NCBI RefSeq assembly: GCF_003660165.1
Contig: NZ_CP032829.1
Coordinates: forward strand, 2,307,001 to 2,371,000
Source of the DNA: Sphingomonas paeninsulae
Lineage (GTDB): Bacteria; Pseudomonadota; Alphaproteobacteria; Sphingomonadales; Sphingomonadaceae
Direction of reading: 5' to 3'
Length of the DNA stretch: 64,000 nt
Part shown: one piece after another, positions 1 through 8,652 of the stretch
How the letters are laid out: each line of letters starts with the position of its first letter
Numbering within the stretch: position 1 is the first letter of the stretch
The notes under the pieces: model-generated
Told to the model about the DNA's origin: nothing
Databases searched by the model: none
Seen by the model: only the letters and a program-made list of their open reading frames with translations
Made by a program: the position numbers and the translations under genes

Positions 1-1
1 C

Positions 2-1402
2 GGTAACTCCATCGGCACTGTCACGGTGGGGGGCAACTATACCTTCGGCTCAGCTTCGAACTATCTGGTCGAGGTCAACGCCGCTGGTCAGTCCGATCTT
101 CTGGCAGTCGCCGGCACAGCTGTGTTGGCCGGATCGGTTATGGTTCAGCCGCTCGGTGGTCAGCTCCTGAGTTCGCCTTATACGATCCTCACGGCTGCGG
201 GTGGTTATACAGGAACCTTCACCGATCCCTCTGTCGTCAACGGCTACGCGTTCCTTACAGCTTCACTGGCCTATCTTCCGACGTCGGTGACTCTGACGCT
301 AACCCGGAGCGGCCTTGCCTTCGCTTCGTTGGGCAAAACCCCCAATCAGGTAGCAGTTGGGCGCGCGCTGGACTCGCTGGGATTGAGCGGTTCTCTCGCA
401 ACGGCTCTGGCACTTGGAAGCACCGCCAACGCACAGCAGGCATTCGATCAACTGACGGGCGAAGTGCATGCGTCGCTCCGCACCGGTCTGATCGAAGATA
501 GCCGACACATCCGCAATGCCATGAACGATCGCCTGAGCGCGGCGTTCGTGCCAACCATCGGTGGCGAAGATGGCCGCGGATTGGCGGTATGGGGAACCGG
601 CTTCGGGTCATGGGGCGAACAGAACGGCAGCGGCAATGCCGGTCGCCTTGATCGCGATACCAAGGGCCTGCTCATCGGCGTGGACACCAGCTTCGGAGCT
701 GCCGGACGCGTCGGCGTTCTGGGTGGTTATAGCGATGCCGACTATGATGTGAACGAGCGCGCCTCGTCCGCAGGCATCAAAAGCTACCACGTCGGCGCTT
801 ATGCCGGTTCGGAATTGGGAGGGTTTGGGCTTCGCGCTGGGGCTTCCTATAGCTGGAACCGCATAAAGACGTCGCGCGACGTGGCGTTCACTGGCTTCAC
901 CGACAGTTTGCGTGCCAAATATAACGGCGCAACGACTCAGGTGTTCGGTGACATCAGCCATGTCATCCCGGTCGGTCGCGGACAGGTTCAGCCCTTTGCC
1001 AACGTTGCCTATGTGCATTTGCACATGGACGATTTTGTCGAGCGGGGAGGTGCAGCGGCGCTCACTGGCGATCGTGAGAACAGCGATGTCACTTTCTCGA
1101 CACTGGGCCTTCGCGCTTCGACCGGTCTGCCGTTCGGAGGTGCCGGGCTGACCGCTCACGGCATGGTCGGCTGGCGTCACGCTTTCAACGATCGCTTGCC
1201 AGTGAGCCGACTTGCCTTCGTGAGCGGCGGCACTGCCTTCGATATAGCGGGCGTTCCATTGAGCAAGGAAACTGCGGTTCTCGACCTTGGCCTCAATGCT
1301 GCGGTAGCTTCTGCGGCTTCAATTGGCGTCAGCTATTCAGGTCAAATCGGCAGCGGCGCGGTTGATAACGGCGTTAAGGCGAACGTCACAATCCGCTTCT
1401 AA
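2..1402 (+). CDS. Autotransporter (type V secretion) protein, C-terminal part; 5' end outside window
   Basis: The reading frame is open from base 2, so the gene begins upstream of the window. The visible 466 residues start in a glycine-rich, repetitive stretch typical of a beta-helical passenger end (GGNYTFGSASNYLVEVNAAG). A linker follows, then a region of alternating strands with the autotransporter beta-barrel look (VWGTGFGSWGEQNG, GVLGGYSDADYDV, KSYHVGAYAGSELG). The protein ends in VTIRF, with the terminal aromatic residue expected of BAM-inserted outer-membrane barrels. Known of the family: the barrel anchors in the outer membrane and helps export the passenger to the surface. The passenger function cannot be judged because it is outside the window. 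A strong hairpin lies 8 bp after the stop. Confidence 0.88.
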   Translation, partial: GNSIGTVTVGGNYTFGSASNYLVEVNAAGQSDLLAVAGTAVLAGSVMVQPLGGQLLSSPYTILTAAGGYTGTFTDPSVVNGYAFLTASLAYLPTSVTLTLTRSGLAFASLGKTPNQVAVGRALDSLGLSGSLATALALGSTANAQQAFDQLTGEVHASLRTGLIEDSRHIRNAMNDRLSAAFVPTIGGEDGRGLAVWGTGFGSWGEQNGSGNAGRLDRDTKGLLIGVDTSFGAAGRVGVLGGYSDADYDVNERASSAGIKSYHVGAYAGSELGGFGLRAGASYSWNRIKTSRDVAFTGFTDSLRAKYNGATTQVFGDISHVIPVGRGQVQPFANVAYVHLHMDDFVERGGAAALTGDRENSDVTFSTLGLRASTGLPFGGAGLTAHGMVGWRHAFNDRLPVSRLAFVSGGTAFDIAGVPLSKETAVLDLGLNAAVASAASIGVSYSGQIGSGAVDNGVKANVTIRF

Positions 1403-1410
1403 GCTTTCTG

Positions 1411-1451
1411 CCCTACCCACTCACCGTTGTTTCAGCGGTGAGTGGGTAGGG
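1411..1451 (+). terminator. Hairpin terminator after the autotransporter
   Basis: A perfect 16-bp inverted repeat (CCCTACCCACTCACCG at 1411-1426 and its complement at 1436-1451) with a 9-nt loop lies directly after the autotransporter stop codon. There is no clear T-run after it, so it may act as a 3' stabilising structure rather than a strict intrinsic terminator. Confidence 0.7.
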
Positions 1452-1831
1452 AGCAGCTTACGATTTGGCAGCCAGAAAGATCGGAGATCGGGTTTTGCGG
1501 AAGCACTTACTCCTTGTCCCTTAAATCGCTTGGTAGCCGCAATCCTTTGCGCGCATACCGCGCCCGAGTGATATCAGCTCGCATATTTCTCTTCGTCGGA
1601 GTTTCGCAACTCCGAACGAGTAGCATTTCGTTGATATTGAACAACATTTTGTCCTCCCGCATTTCAGGCAGGCACTCAGGCGTGGCCTTTGGGTTACCGA
1701 ACGACGTGATCGGGCGCATTGCTGCCTGACCGGTAATGGGCTTGGGCGATAAAGCTTCGACGTATAAGCCACTGTATCACTTCTGAACCCGGGTCTTATA
1801 TCTCTACCGGCATGCTCCTAGATAGGCAGCG
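1452..1831. other. Intergenic stretch with only a transposase remnant
   Basis: This is 380 bp without a convincing complete gene. It holds a short IS5-like transposase remnant (1507-1584, minus strand) and, near 1599-1614, a small hairpin (GGAGTT-TCGC-AACTCC). The stretch just before 1832 should carry the promoter of the SDR gene, but I see no clear consensus. Confidence 0.5.
1507..1584 (-). pseudogene. IS5-family transposase N-terminal remnant
   Basis: On the minus strand the frame reads MRADITRARYARKGLRLPSD followed by LRDKE and a stop. Many IS5-family transposases start with a similar pattern, 'TRAxYxRxGLRYxSDLTDxEW'. Only this first ~25-residue block is recognisable; the Trp of the expected 'xEW' and everything after it is missing. 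I infer the decayed edge of an insertion sequence. The match is short and rests on memory of the family, so confidence is limited. Confidence 0.4.
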
Positions 1832-2485
1832 ATGACAAAGATTCTCTTGGCAGGTGCTACAGGTATGGTCGGCACAGCGACGCTGAAGCTGTTGCTGGAG
1901 GACAGGCGTGTGACGCAGGTCGTTGCACCGACGCGGCGGCCGCTACGGCCGCACGCGAAGCTGCTGAACCCAATCGTGAATAGTACGGACCTGCCGTACG
2001 ACGCCGACTGGTGGGCAATCGATAGCGCGATCTGTGCGCTGGGTACGACGCGTGCGAAGGCCGGATCGGCCGCAGCTTATCGCGCTATCGACCATGACTA
2101 CGCACTCGCCATCGCAACGCAGGTCCGTAAGGGCGGCGCGAAGTGCTTTGCGCTAACCTCTTCCATGGGGGCGGATGCGCGATCGCGGTTTCGCTATACC
2201 CGCACTAAGGGCGAGCTTGAAGACGCCATTGGTCGCCTCGATTTCCCATCGCTGACGATTGTGCGCCCGGGTTTCCTCGGCGGAGAGCGCAGCGAGCCTC
2301 GGCTAATGGAGCAGATCATTGGCCCGCTGTTGCGTATCGCTGCCCCGATCCTTCCCGCAAGCGCCCGTATCAGTCCCGCATCGACCGTTGCCGCTCTATT
2401 GGTCGAAGCAGTGCTCCGGGAGAAGGCGGGCAGGCACGTTATCAATTCCACAGAGATAGCGTTCGCCGCCGAAGGTTGTTCCTGA
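1832..2485 (+). CDS. NAD(P)-binding SDR-type (atypical, epimerase-like) protein
   Basis: 217 residues. The N-terminus LLAGATGMVGTATLKLLL holds the glycine-rich GATGxxG dinucleotide-binding loop of NAD(P)-binding Rossmann proteins. Further on are ICALGTTRAKAGS and FALTSSMGADARSRFRYTRTKGE (interrupted here only for description), which resemble the Ser/Tyr-Lys region of atypical SDRs of the YwnB/HTATIP2 type. Length fits that family. The exact substrate is unknown. The gene stands alone, followed by a hairpin with a T-run at 2518-2549. Confidence 0.75.
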   Translation: MTKILLAGATGMVGTATLKLLLEDRRVTQVVAPTRRPLRPHAKLLNPIVNSTDLPYDADWWAIDSAICALGTTRAKAGSAAAYRAIDHDYALAIATQVRKGGAKCFALTSSMGADARSRFRYTRTKGELEDAIGRLDFPSLTIVRPGFLGGERSEPRLMEQIIGPLLRIAAPILPASARISPASTVAALLVEAVLREKAGRHVINSTEIAFAAEGCS

Positions 2486-2864
2486 GTGTTGGGCATCCTT
2501 ATTATTGGGATGGCCCCGTTACCGACCATCTCGATGGTAACCGCTTTTTAAGCCGAGGCGAGCCGAAGGCTGACCGAATCCTAAGTGACATGCTCCGTTG
2601 GAAGCGTGTCGTGCCGGATAATCCCTGGCCCACTCGGTCGCGGTGGCAACAGTCGTCTGCGATGCCCGCGTCAAAGGACTGTGTGTGCCGATGGTCGGCC
2701 ATGCCATGTTGTTGATCCAGATCGCGGGTCTCAACCTTTTGACCGGCCCAGCCCAACCCGCTCGCTTTCGCCTGCCCCAGACGCGTCACGGTGCACGGCG
2801 TGTTATCTGGAGCCTATGAGAGGTGCCCCATAGGGGGTGTGTCTTATAGCTAAGTGAGTGAATA
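2486..2864. other. Intergenic stretch between SDR gene and island
   Basis: About 380 bp between the SDR gene and the left edge of the genomic island. Apart from the terminator at 2518-2549 I see nothing with coding character here. This DNA is presumably old chromosome that lay beside the tRNA-Thr gene before the island inserted. Confidence 0.45.
2518..2549 (+). terminator. Probable intrinsic terminator after SDR gene
   Basis: GTTACC (2518-2523) and GGTAAC (2536-2541) form a stem, with an alternative inner CCAT/ATGG pairing. It is followed by CGCTTTTT. Position, 33 bp after the SDR stop codon, fits a rho-independent terminator. Confidence 0.5.
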
Positions 2865-2897
2865 ATGGTGCCGGCTGCAAGGTTCGAACTCGCGACC
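2865..2897. repeat. attL: 33-bp copy of the tRNA-Thr 3' end
   Basis: These 33 bases are identical to 13580-13612, the 3' end (CCA tail, acceptor arm and T-arm) of the tRNA-Thr gene, in direct orientation. The rest of the tRNA is absent here. This is the distal attachment-site copy expected when a tyrosine-integrase element integrates into a tRNA 3' end. Confidence 0.93.
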
Positions 2898-2990
2898 TAT
2901 AAACCATTGAAAACAAGCAATTAATTTTGAGGCACTGTTGCTATTGTACTAGCCGACTGTAACAGTTTCGCTAAGGTTCGCAAGGGCAGG

Positions 2991-3503
2991 TTAGAAAATA
3001 CGTTCTTTGTAGTTTTCAATAAAATCTGAGCAGCCGGTCGCGCCATATAAGTTAATCTTTTCGGGATTGTCCGGCCCAGTATTGAAAAATTGGTTCATAG
3101 CCGTCGCAGGCCTGCCCTCCAATTGGACAGTATTGAACATATCGGTACCAATCGGCCCCGGATATGAGTTACTTTCAGCTTGCAATATCTCAGCAGCAAT
3201 GCAGTATTTAGCCACAGTGGTAAGATACGGAATATCTGACCAACCGTTTACCAAGTCATCGATTGAGTTTTCAGAATGGATGGTGTCTCTAATACGGATC
3301 ATGGCTGAGCGATGTTCATCAGTAACACCAGTAGAGCTTCTCGAAAGTGCGTTAAAAACCTCATTTGAACCTGAGGCAAAGTTTGCTAGTTCGCTGTTCA
3401 GTCTCATTTCAATGCGATCGGCGAGTTGCGAACCTATCGGCATATGTCCAGCAGGTGCTAATTCCGCGCTTGCCCCGGCCCCAATAACGAATACGGTTTT
3501 CAC
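2991..3503 (-). CDS. SIR2-like (putative NADase fold) protein, probably truncated
   Basis: 170 residues. It begins MKTVFVIGAGASAELAPAGH, matching the 'VFVxGAGAS.E.GLP.G' start of the SIR2-like family found in defence-associated and stand-alone proteins. SENSIDDLVNGWSD and VAKYCIAAEILQAESNS match the following helices that I recall from this family. Such proteins are usually well over 300 residues, so more than half is missing. The ORF ends only 94 bp from the attL repeat, which suggests that the 3' part was lost when the element edge formed or decayed. Whether the remnant is made or active is unknown; with only the N-terminal part of the Rossmann-like fold, NADase activity is unlikely. Confidence 0.6.
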   Translation of the reverse strand: MKTVFVIGAGASAELAPAGHMPIGSQLADRIEMRLNSELANFASGSNEVFNALSRSSTGVTDEHRSAMIRIRDTIHSENSIDDLVNGWSDIPYLTTVAKYCIAAEILQAESNSYPGPIGTDMFNTVQLEGRPATAMNQFFNTGPDNPEKINLYGATGCSDFIENYKERIF

Positions 3504-3546
3504 GCCCGTGTCTCACGACCGAAATACTTGCTTCGCCTAAAGTGTC

Positions 3547-3837
3547 TCACGCTAGCCCCCATGTGGGCCTGCTAACACAATGAATTGCTTCTACAACCGC
3601 ATGTGTCTGGTCAAAGGCCCCATCTTTAGGCTTCCCAAACACAATGTAGGGTTCCTCCGTAACTTCATACCGCTCCCAGCCCCTTGTCAGATGCTCGACT
3701 AGATCATCCTCGACCCGGTTGGGGCTAACTCCCTTGGGCGACCATAGTTCTTTAAACCACCATCTAGGGGCGGTGCTGAGCCTGATCCTCAGGCGCATTT
3801 GGATGTCTGACAGTGGGACGGGCTTGCGGTTCGACAT
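3547..3837 (-). CDS. Island hypothetical protein
   Basis: 96 residues from the ATG giving MSNRKPVPLSDIQ; an upstream in-frame ATG at 3873 would add 12 residues. No family recognised. The protein is rich in Arg and Trp (TAPRWWFKELWSPKG) and has a neutral-to-basic N-terminal half. It lies 43 bp upstream of the SIR2-like gene on the same strand, so both may be one transcript. Composition and lack of internal stops support a gene, but a chance ORF cannot be ruled out. Confidence 0.4.
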   Translation of the reverse strand: MSNRKPVPLSDIQMRLRIRLSTAPRWWFKELWSPKGVSPNRVEDDLVEHLTRGWERYEVTEEPYIVFGKPKDGAFDQTHAVVEAIHCVSRPTWGLA

Positions 3838-4024
3838 AAGGGATATTTGGAACGAAAAGGGAACAGTGTGCAATTGGCGCTTTGAACTTTCGCCCCCATC
3901 ACATGGGCCGTGCGGCCTAACCGAATCGAAATTGCGACGAACCGAGTGATGAAGTTTGTATTTACGCCCTTGTATAGATTTCCAAATAGGCGACTATACG
4001 GAGCGGTTTCGGTCAGGGTTACTA

Positions 4025-4384
4025 CTATAGATAGTGTCCCCGGACGGAGTAGCCTACTCGATCATCAACGGTCGGATTGGCGATTAGCGGAGAATTTGAG
4101 GAACGGGCTACCACTCGAAGCCCCTTCCAGAAGGGCCAAGAACCTACCTCAATTTCTCCGCTGTCGTATAAGTCGCAATAATGCGGCATCATGTCCATAC
4201 GTTTTCTACACGCAGCGTTTGTGCGCATAGTACGCAAGGCTTCATTGGACAGCCTCAAAACACGCCTATCGTTTAGGTTTTCGCTGACGAACGCCGGGTC
4301 CGTTAAGTCTCGGAGCGGCTGGACAATGGCGTTTTGCTTACGACCTGAAAATGATAGAGATATGCGAGACGGCAACTCCGACAA
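4025..4384 (-). CDS. Island hypothetical protein
   Basis: 119 residues starting MSELPSRISLSFSGRKQN. No family recognised. It contains a basic stretch around residues 40-65 (DRRVLRLSNEALRTMRTNAA). It is the first gene of a probable three-gene minus-strand group (this gene, 3547-3837, SIR2-like) running towards attL. It is divergent from the serine recombinase, with which it shares a 190-bp intergenic region. Confidence 0.4.
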   Translation of the reverse strand: MSELPSRISLSFSGRKQNAIVQPLRDLTDPAFVSENLNDRRVLRLSNEALRTMRTNAACRKRMDMMPHYCDLYDSGEIEVGSWPFWKGLRVVARSSNSPLIANPTVDDRVGYSVRGHYL

Positions 4385-4528
4385 ATCCTGAGCGCCATTT
4401 ACTCCGTAGAGGGGTGACCTGACCCCTTTGCCGGAAACGGAGGACTACCCCGCCCGTTGGCAATGGCTCGTAACTTGTAAGTTCCGCGCTATAGATCATA
4501 ACATAGGTTGACAGCCTATTTTGGCCAG

Positions 4529-4570
4529 CTTATGAGCCGGGTTATCGCCAACCCCTAACTTGTGAGCCGC
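4529..4570. promoter_or_regulatory. Direct repeats upstream of the serine recombinase
   Basis: CTTATGAGCCGG (4529-4540) and CTTGTGAGCCGC (4559-4570) are near-identical 12-mers exactly 30 bp apart, ending 5 bp before the recombinase ATG. The same core (TTATGAGCC) recurs within the hairpin directly after the gene (5352-5360). I infer binding or crossover sites for the recombinase, or operators of its promoter. Confidence 0.4.
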
Positions 4571-4574
4571 CATC

Positions 4575-5326
4575 ATGTCCCATCGTATTGCCTACCTCCG
4601 CGTGTCCACCGGGGACCAAAGCATTGAAGCTCAGCGCAGCACCATGGGCGGGGAGTTCGATAAGACCTATGAGGACATCGGGGTTAGCGGCCTCATCATG
4701 GCAGCGGACCGCCCGGGCTTCGCTAAGCTATTGGAGCAGGTCCGCAGGGGGATACCGTTTGCGTCTATGCAGTGGACCGGCTGGGCCGTGACGCGCTTGA
4801 TGTGCAGTCCACGGTTCGCCGGTTGATCGATGCTGGGGTAACAGTGGACATCCATGGCCTTGGCCTCATTGGCCGGGGGGCGGGGGAGATTGTCTTAGCG
4901 GTACTCGCTCAGGTCGCAGACATGGAACGCCGTAACATTGCCCAACGGACGGGCGATGGCAGGGCAAAGGCGCGTAGCTCATTGGCTGAGACAGGCAAGA
5001 CGCATAGGGGCAAGGAAAGCCTTGGCCGTCCTAAGACTAATGACGGGGCAGCGGTCGCCGCATGGCGTGGTGAGCAAGGGGCCAGCATTAAAGACACCGC
5101 TGCCCACTTCAAGATTTCCCCAGCCAGTGTGAAGCGTTACTGTGCAGAGGCAGTTGAGAAACAAAAACAGCAGGCGGTGAGCGACAAAAAGCAGGCGAGT
5201 TTCGAGACATTTATGGTGCGTGACGAGCAACAGACACAGGCAGCTGAACAGTATTTGGCTCGACAGAGGGCTAAGTTTGAGTTTGCTCTGGAAGGGGGAG
5301 AGAAGCCCCCTCAGCTACTTCCCTAA
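4575..5326 (+). CDS. Serine recombinase (resolvase/invertase family), split by one apparent missing base
   Basis: The first frame (4575-) gives MSHRIAYLRVSTGDQSIEAQ, holding the resolvase YxRVSTxxQ motif with the catalytic serine. It then runs out of frame at a run of five G (4747-4751). Adding one G gives RRGDTVCVYAVDRLGRDALD, the conserved 'DRLGR' block, in frame with the second ORF. That ORF continues through AQVADMERRNIAQRTGDG (the E-helix) to a C-terminal HTH (ASIKDTAAHFKISPASVKRY) and a Gln/Lys-rich tail. Restored length is 250 aa, normal for a small serine recombinase. It may resolve or invert DNA inside the island. The break is judged a sequence error because it matches the same error seen in rpoB. 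Confidence 0.85.
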
Positions 5327-5333
5327 TAGCGCA

Positions 5334-5363
5334 GGTGGCTCATTAGATACGTTATGAGCCACC
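5334..5363 (+). terminator. Hairpin after the serine recombinase
   Basis: A perfect 10-bp inverted repeat (GGTGGCTCAT / ATGAGCCACC) with a 10-nt loop lies 7 bp after the recombinase stop. There is no T-run. Because it contains the TTATGAGCC core also present before the gene, it may be a recombinase site rather than, or as well as, a terminator. Confidence 0.5.
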
Positions 5364-6090
5364 CAACACTCAGATTGGAATACTATTCAGCATTTTCAGT
5401 AGCTTACGTGCTATTTCACTTTGATACCGTAAACCCATAGGAACCATTTGTTCTATCGGTGCACACTACGACCGGCCAATGGCCTATATCAGCAGGGCTA
5501 GGCCCACATACACTCACAGGGTGCGCAAGCATCCATGATCCTCAGACGGCGCAAGCCAGAGGGACGTATCCCGCAAGGGGTATCGGGGATCACCGGACAA
5601 ACTCTCACCCAGACTTCTCAACGACTAATCATCATGAGGTACAGGACGAGTGCGGCTACTAACTCATATCTATTTGAGGAGGGACCCGGACATCCTCTAC
5701 CCACCTTCTAACCATACTATCATCATGATATAGTAGTATAGGATAGAGTAGATTATAACCTTGGTATAACAGGGGTATCCCCATTGTATCACAATTAAAC
5801 AATTATCTCTCATTCGATTGGTTCAGCATGGCGTGGCCCTATGGCTTCCGCAAGATGCTGCCTGTTTGTGAACGGCGCATAAGCAATTAGCTCTTTACCG
5901 TGCTGAGCCATTCTAACGAGAGAAAAGATTATACTCGATGTATGACACTAAACCCTATCAGTGGGATGGGTATAGTATATCTTATAGTAGTAATGATCCT
6001 TATTTAATTACAGACAAATGATAATTGTTGCTTGACCGCAACAATTGGTATCGGCCATGGCTGCACTTCCACCAACGGAAGGCAAACACC
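5364..6090. other. Gene-free, AT-rich core of the island
   Basis: About 730 bp with no credible gene (a 67-codon + strand frame at 5459-5662 has no recognisable features). From about 5690 to 6030 it is strikingly AT-rich against a GC-rich background, with repeated TATAG/TAGTA strings (for example ATAGTAGTATAGGATAGAG near 5730 and TATCTTATAGTAGTAATG near 5977). An inverted repeat sits at its right end (6023-6046). Such a region could hold promoters for both arms of the element, a replication origin or silencer-bound DNA; the sequence alone does not decide. Confidence 0.5.
6023..6046. promoter_or_regulatory. Palindromic operator candidate upstream of the island HTH gene
   Basis: AATTGTTGC (6023-6031) and GCAACAATT (6038-6046) are perfect inverted 9-mers with a 6-bp spacer. 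The palindrome lies 44 bp upstream of the small HTH gene at 6091, at the edge of the AT-rich core. It has the form of a dimeric repressor site controlling the rightward operon. Confidence 0.5.
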
Positions 6091-6327
6091 ATGACCCTTA
6101 CACTTCGTCAGTCGGTTACTAACTACTTGGCCGTTTCAATGATCTCTGGGGATGCCTTCGGCAAAGCTGCGGTCAATGACCGTATGCTGTACACGGACCT
6201 GTGCAATGGCCGGGTTTTACGCTCCGCACTTCACGACCGCGTATTGCAGTACATGACCGACAACGAGCCAGCCGCCCCAGTCGTAAATCTATTTGCCAAT
6301 GATGGCCCAATCTCTCAACTCAATTAG
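6091..6327 (+). CDS. Small HTH-like DNA-binding protein (island regulator candidate)
   Basis: 78 residues from the ATG at 6091 (MTLTLRQSVTNYLAVSM); an in-frame upstream start at 6025 would add 22 residues but run through the palindrome. The segment FGKAAVNDRMLYTDLCNGR resembles the recognition part of small Cro/XRE-like proteins ('FGrxaLnDpxfVxDLRxGR'). The gene is the first of the rightward operon and lies just after a perfect palindrome, which fits an autoregulator. Assignment is by pattern resemblance only. Confidence 0.5.
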   Translation: MTLTLRQSVTNYLAVSMISGDAFGKAAVNDRMLYTDLCNGRVLRSALHDRVLQYMTDNEPAAPVVNLFANDGPISQLN

Positions 6328-6334
6328 GAGCCGC

Positions 6335-8607
6335 ATGGCTACCGGATACGATAACCGACAAGTTACACGGCAATCCTTTGCCTTTAATCCTACGGCCCCG
6401 TCGCAGAGCGCAACGCAAGCGACGGGTAGCCACAGGGGAGCCGAGATAGTCGGTGGGCAGTCCGAAGGGCGGGCCATTACCGCTGGCATGGAAAGCAACC
6501 CCGGGACCTAGCGACCGGGCTAGGCCAGTATTTCGGTCAGCTTGTCGAACCCTACGTGCAGCGTAAGCAGCAAGAGAAGTTCTTTGAGGGCTACACCAAG
6601 GCCCAGAGCGGCATTGCCCTTACCGAGATAAGCCACCCAGACAGCGTGACCTCCAAAGTGTTTGGTCCAAGCGGCTTCGCTCAGGGCGCTCAGTTCTACA
6701 CGGCTCAAGCCGCTGTCAGTACGTGGCAGTCCACCCAGCTTACGGACATGGACACCTTGAAGCGGATGAACCCGCAGGAACTAGCGGCCCATGTCGCCAG
6801 CAGTTCGGGTAAGGCCATGACCGGGGACCCCTTCGCAGACCAACAGATACAAAAGGGCTTGCTGGAAGCATCCGCCCCATTGCTCAACACCATCGCCAAA
6901 GAGCGGTATGGATGGCAGCAGCAGGAAGCGGTGGACGCCCAGCATACGGCTGTCATGTCCGGGGGAGCCACCCTCCAAACCATTGCGGCCTCACAGGCGC
7001 GATTGGAAAGCGGAGGGACCGATGATGGCGTAGCCGCCTCTCAAGCGATGGCGTCCTTTAGCGGTATGCTTGGCCAGCCTCACGGCATGGACGATACGAA
7101 TTATCACAAGTTCCTTGTCGGCACCGCCCGCGATCTAATGCAGTCCGGTAACGGCTATGCGATTGAGGTTATGCGGCGAAGCCCTGCCTATTCCCGGCTA
7201 AACCCGGATGAGGTGGACAAGCTGGACGAACAATATTTGAAGTTCGGCAATCGGGCTAATGGCCTTGCGGCTTCTACCCCAGCGTTTGTTGAGCGGCTGA
7301 TCCGCCATGACATGCGGGTCCATGGTGGTGACGCCGTAGAGGGCAGCTTTACCAGCCCCTTGGAGGCAGCGGCGGACCTTGCGGCCATCAATGGGGACAT
7401 CAAACGCAGCACGGGCTTTAATGTGGATGTCTTTGACGCCAAGGATGAACGTTCGGCTGGCATGACCGTCACTGACATGGCCATAGCCGCTTGGAACAAG
7501 AAGCGGGACCGGGCTTGGGAACAGGCTAACCGGGATGAGGAGCGCGCATACAAGCGCAATGAGGCGGACCGCGAGGAACACGCCAAGGCGCTAGTTGCGG
7601 TTACTGCATGGACAGCGGGCAACCCCGTCCAAGCCGTTATGGCTGGGGTGAACAAGGACTTGATCGAGGCTCAGGCCAATAACGATTGGGTCGGCGGGAA
7701 CCTCACCAACATAGTGCGGACCTTCCAAGGCGGGTACGTCTCGGATGCGGTCAAGAACGCTGCCCGGGCAGGGGTCGAAGCCTCAGCCGGGGAACAGTAC
7801 AGCAAAGACTTTGAACGGGTTTATCAGCAATGGCATGGCCTTTACGCTGCCAAACCCGCCGCCGCTCTTGCTTACTATGGCTCCTATCACGCGGTCATGC
7901 AGAAATATGACAGCTTAGTCCGTCAGCATACCGACCCCATTGTTGCGTTCTCCAAAACCTTTGGGGACGCTGCCCAGTATGGCACCGCTGATGTATCCCC
8001 AGAGCGGCGCAAGGAGGTGGTATCCAGCATGTCCGCTGTGCTTAGTTCCCAGCGCGGGTACTTCTTTGATGTGGGCGGGGTGGCGAACCTAGGCACCCTT
8101 GGCGAAAGCATCGTCAAGCGCGTGGCCCTAAGCCATGTTGCCACAGCCGGTAACAATTCCGGGCAGACGACTGAAACCCTGATGAAAGAGGCCGTTGGCG
8201 CTGCCAAGGCATCCGGGGAATACGAACGCTATGGGCAGTTTGCTTGGACCAATAAGGCTGGCACCGCTCCGCTTGGGCAGATGCTTGGCCTACAGGACCG
8301 GGACGCCGCAGCGGTGTTCACCAAGGTGTATAACGAGCATCTTGCCCAGCTTGGCATTGCTGCCAACACGGACCCCCAGACGCTCCTGCGCTACGACAAC
8401 AATGGCCACCCGGCCATGGTCGCGGTCGTTGAAGGCAGGCGGGGCATCGAGCGCATGGCCATAACCTATGAACAACTGGCGACAGCGGCTCACGATTATG
8501 TGTCCAAGCGCACCGGCAGGCCATCGGACAGGGCGGACCCCAAGACCGCCAAATACCTCCGCAGCCATCCCCTAGACCGGGCTGTCTATAATTTACTCAA
8601 CGACTAA
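6335..8607 (+). CDS. Phage internal virion (ejection)-like protein, split by one apparent missing base
   Basis: AGGAG at 6326-6330 precedes the ATG at 6335. The first frame ends at 6511, but one extra G in the run at 6503-6505 joins ...ESNPG to DLATGLGQYFGQLVEPYVQR, giving a continuous 757-aa protein. The pattern QEKFFEGYTKAQSG ... EISHPDSVTSKVFGPSGFAQ ... GDPFADQQIQKGLLEAS resembles internal virion proteins of T7-like podoviruses, and the length is close to T7 gp15 (747 aa). These proteins leave the virion with the DNA and help build the ejection conduit. The protein is Ala/Gln-rich and mostly helical in look, with no signal peptide or membrane segment. No other structural phage gene was found nearby. 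Identification is by pattern, not alignment. Confidence 0.55.
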
Positions 8608-8652
8608 TCAACGGGGCAGCGATCGGGCTGCCCCTGCCTTAAGGATATGACC

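Noticed and set aside
5459-5662. 67-codon ORF in the island core
   Set aside because: No ribosome site, no recognisable features, and composition unlike the other island genes.
5690-6030. CRISPR-like or tandem repeat array in the AT-rich core
   Set aside because: The TATAG/TAGTA strings are irregular in spacing and there are no conserved repeats with unique spacers.
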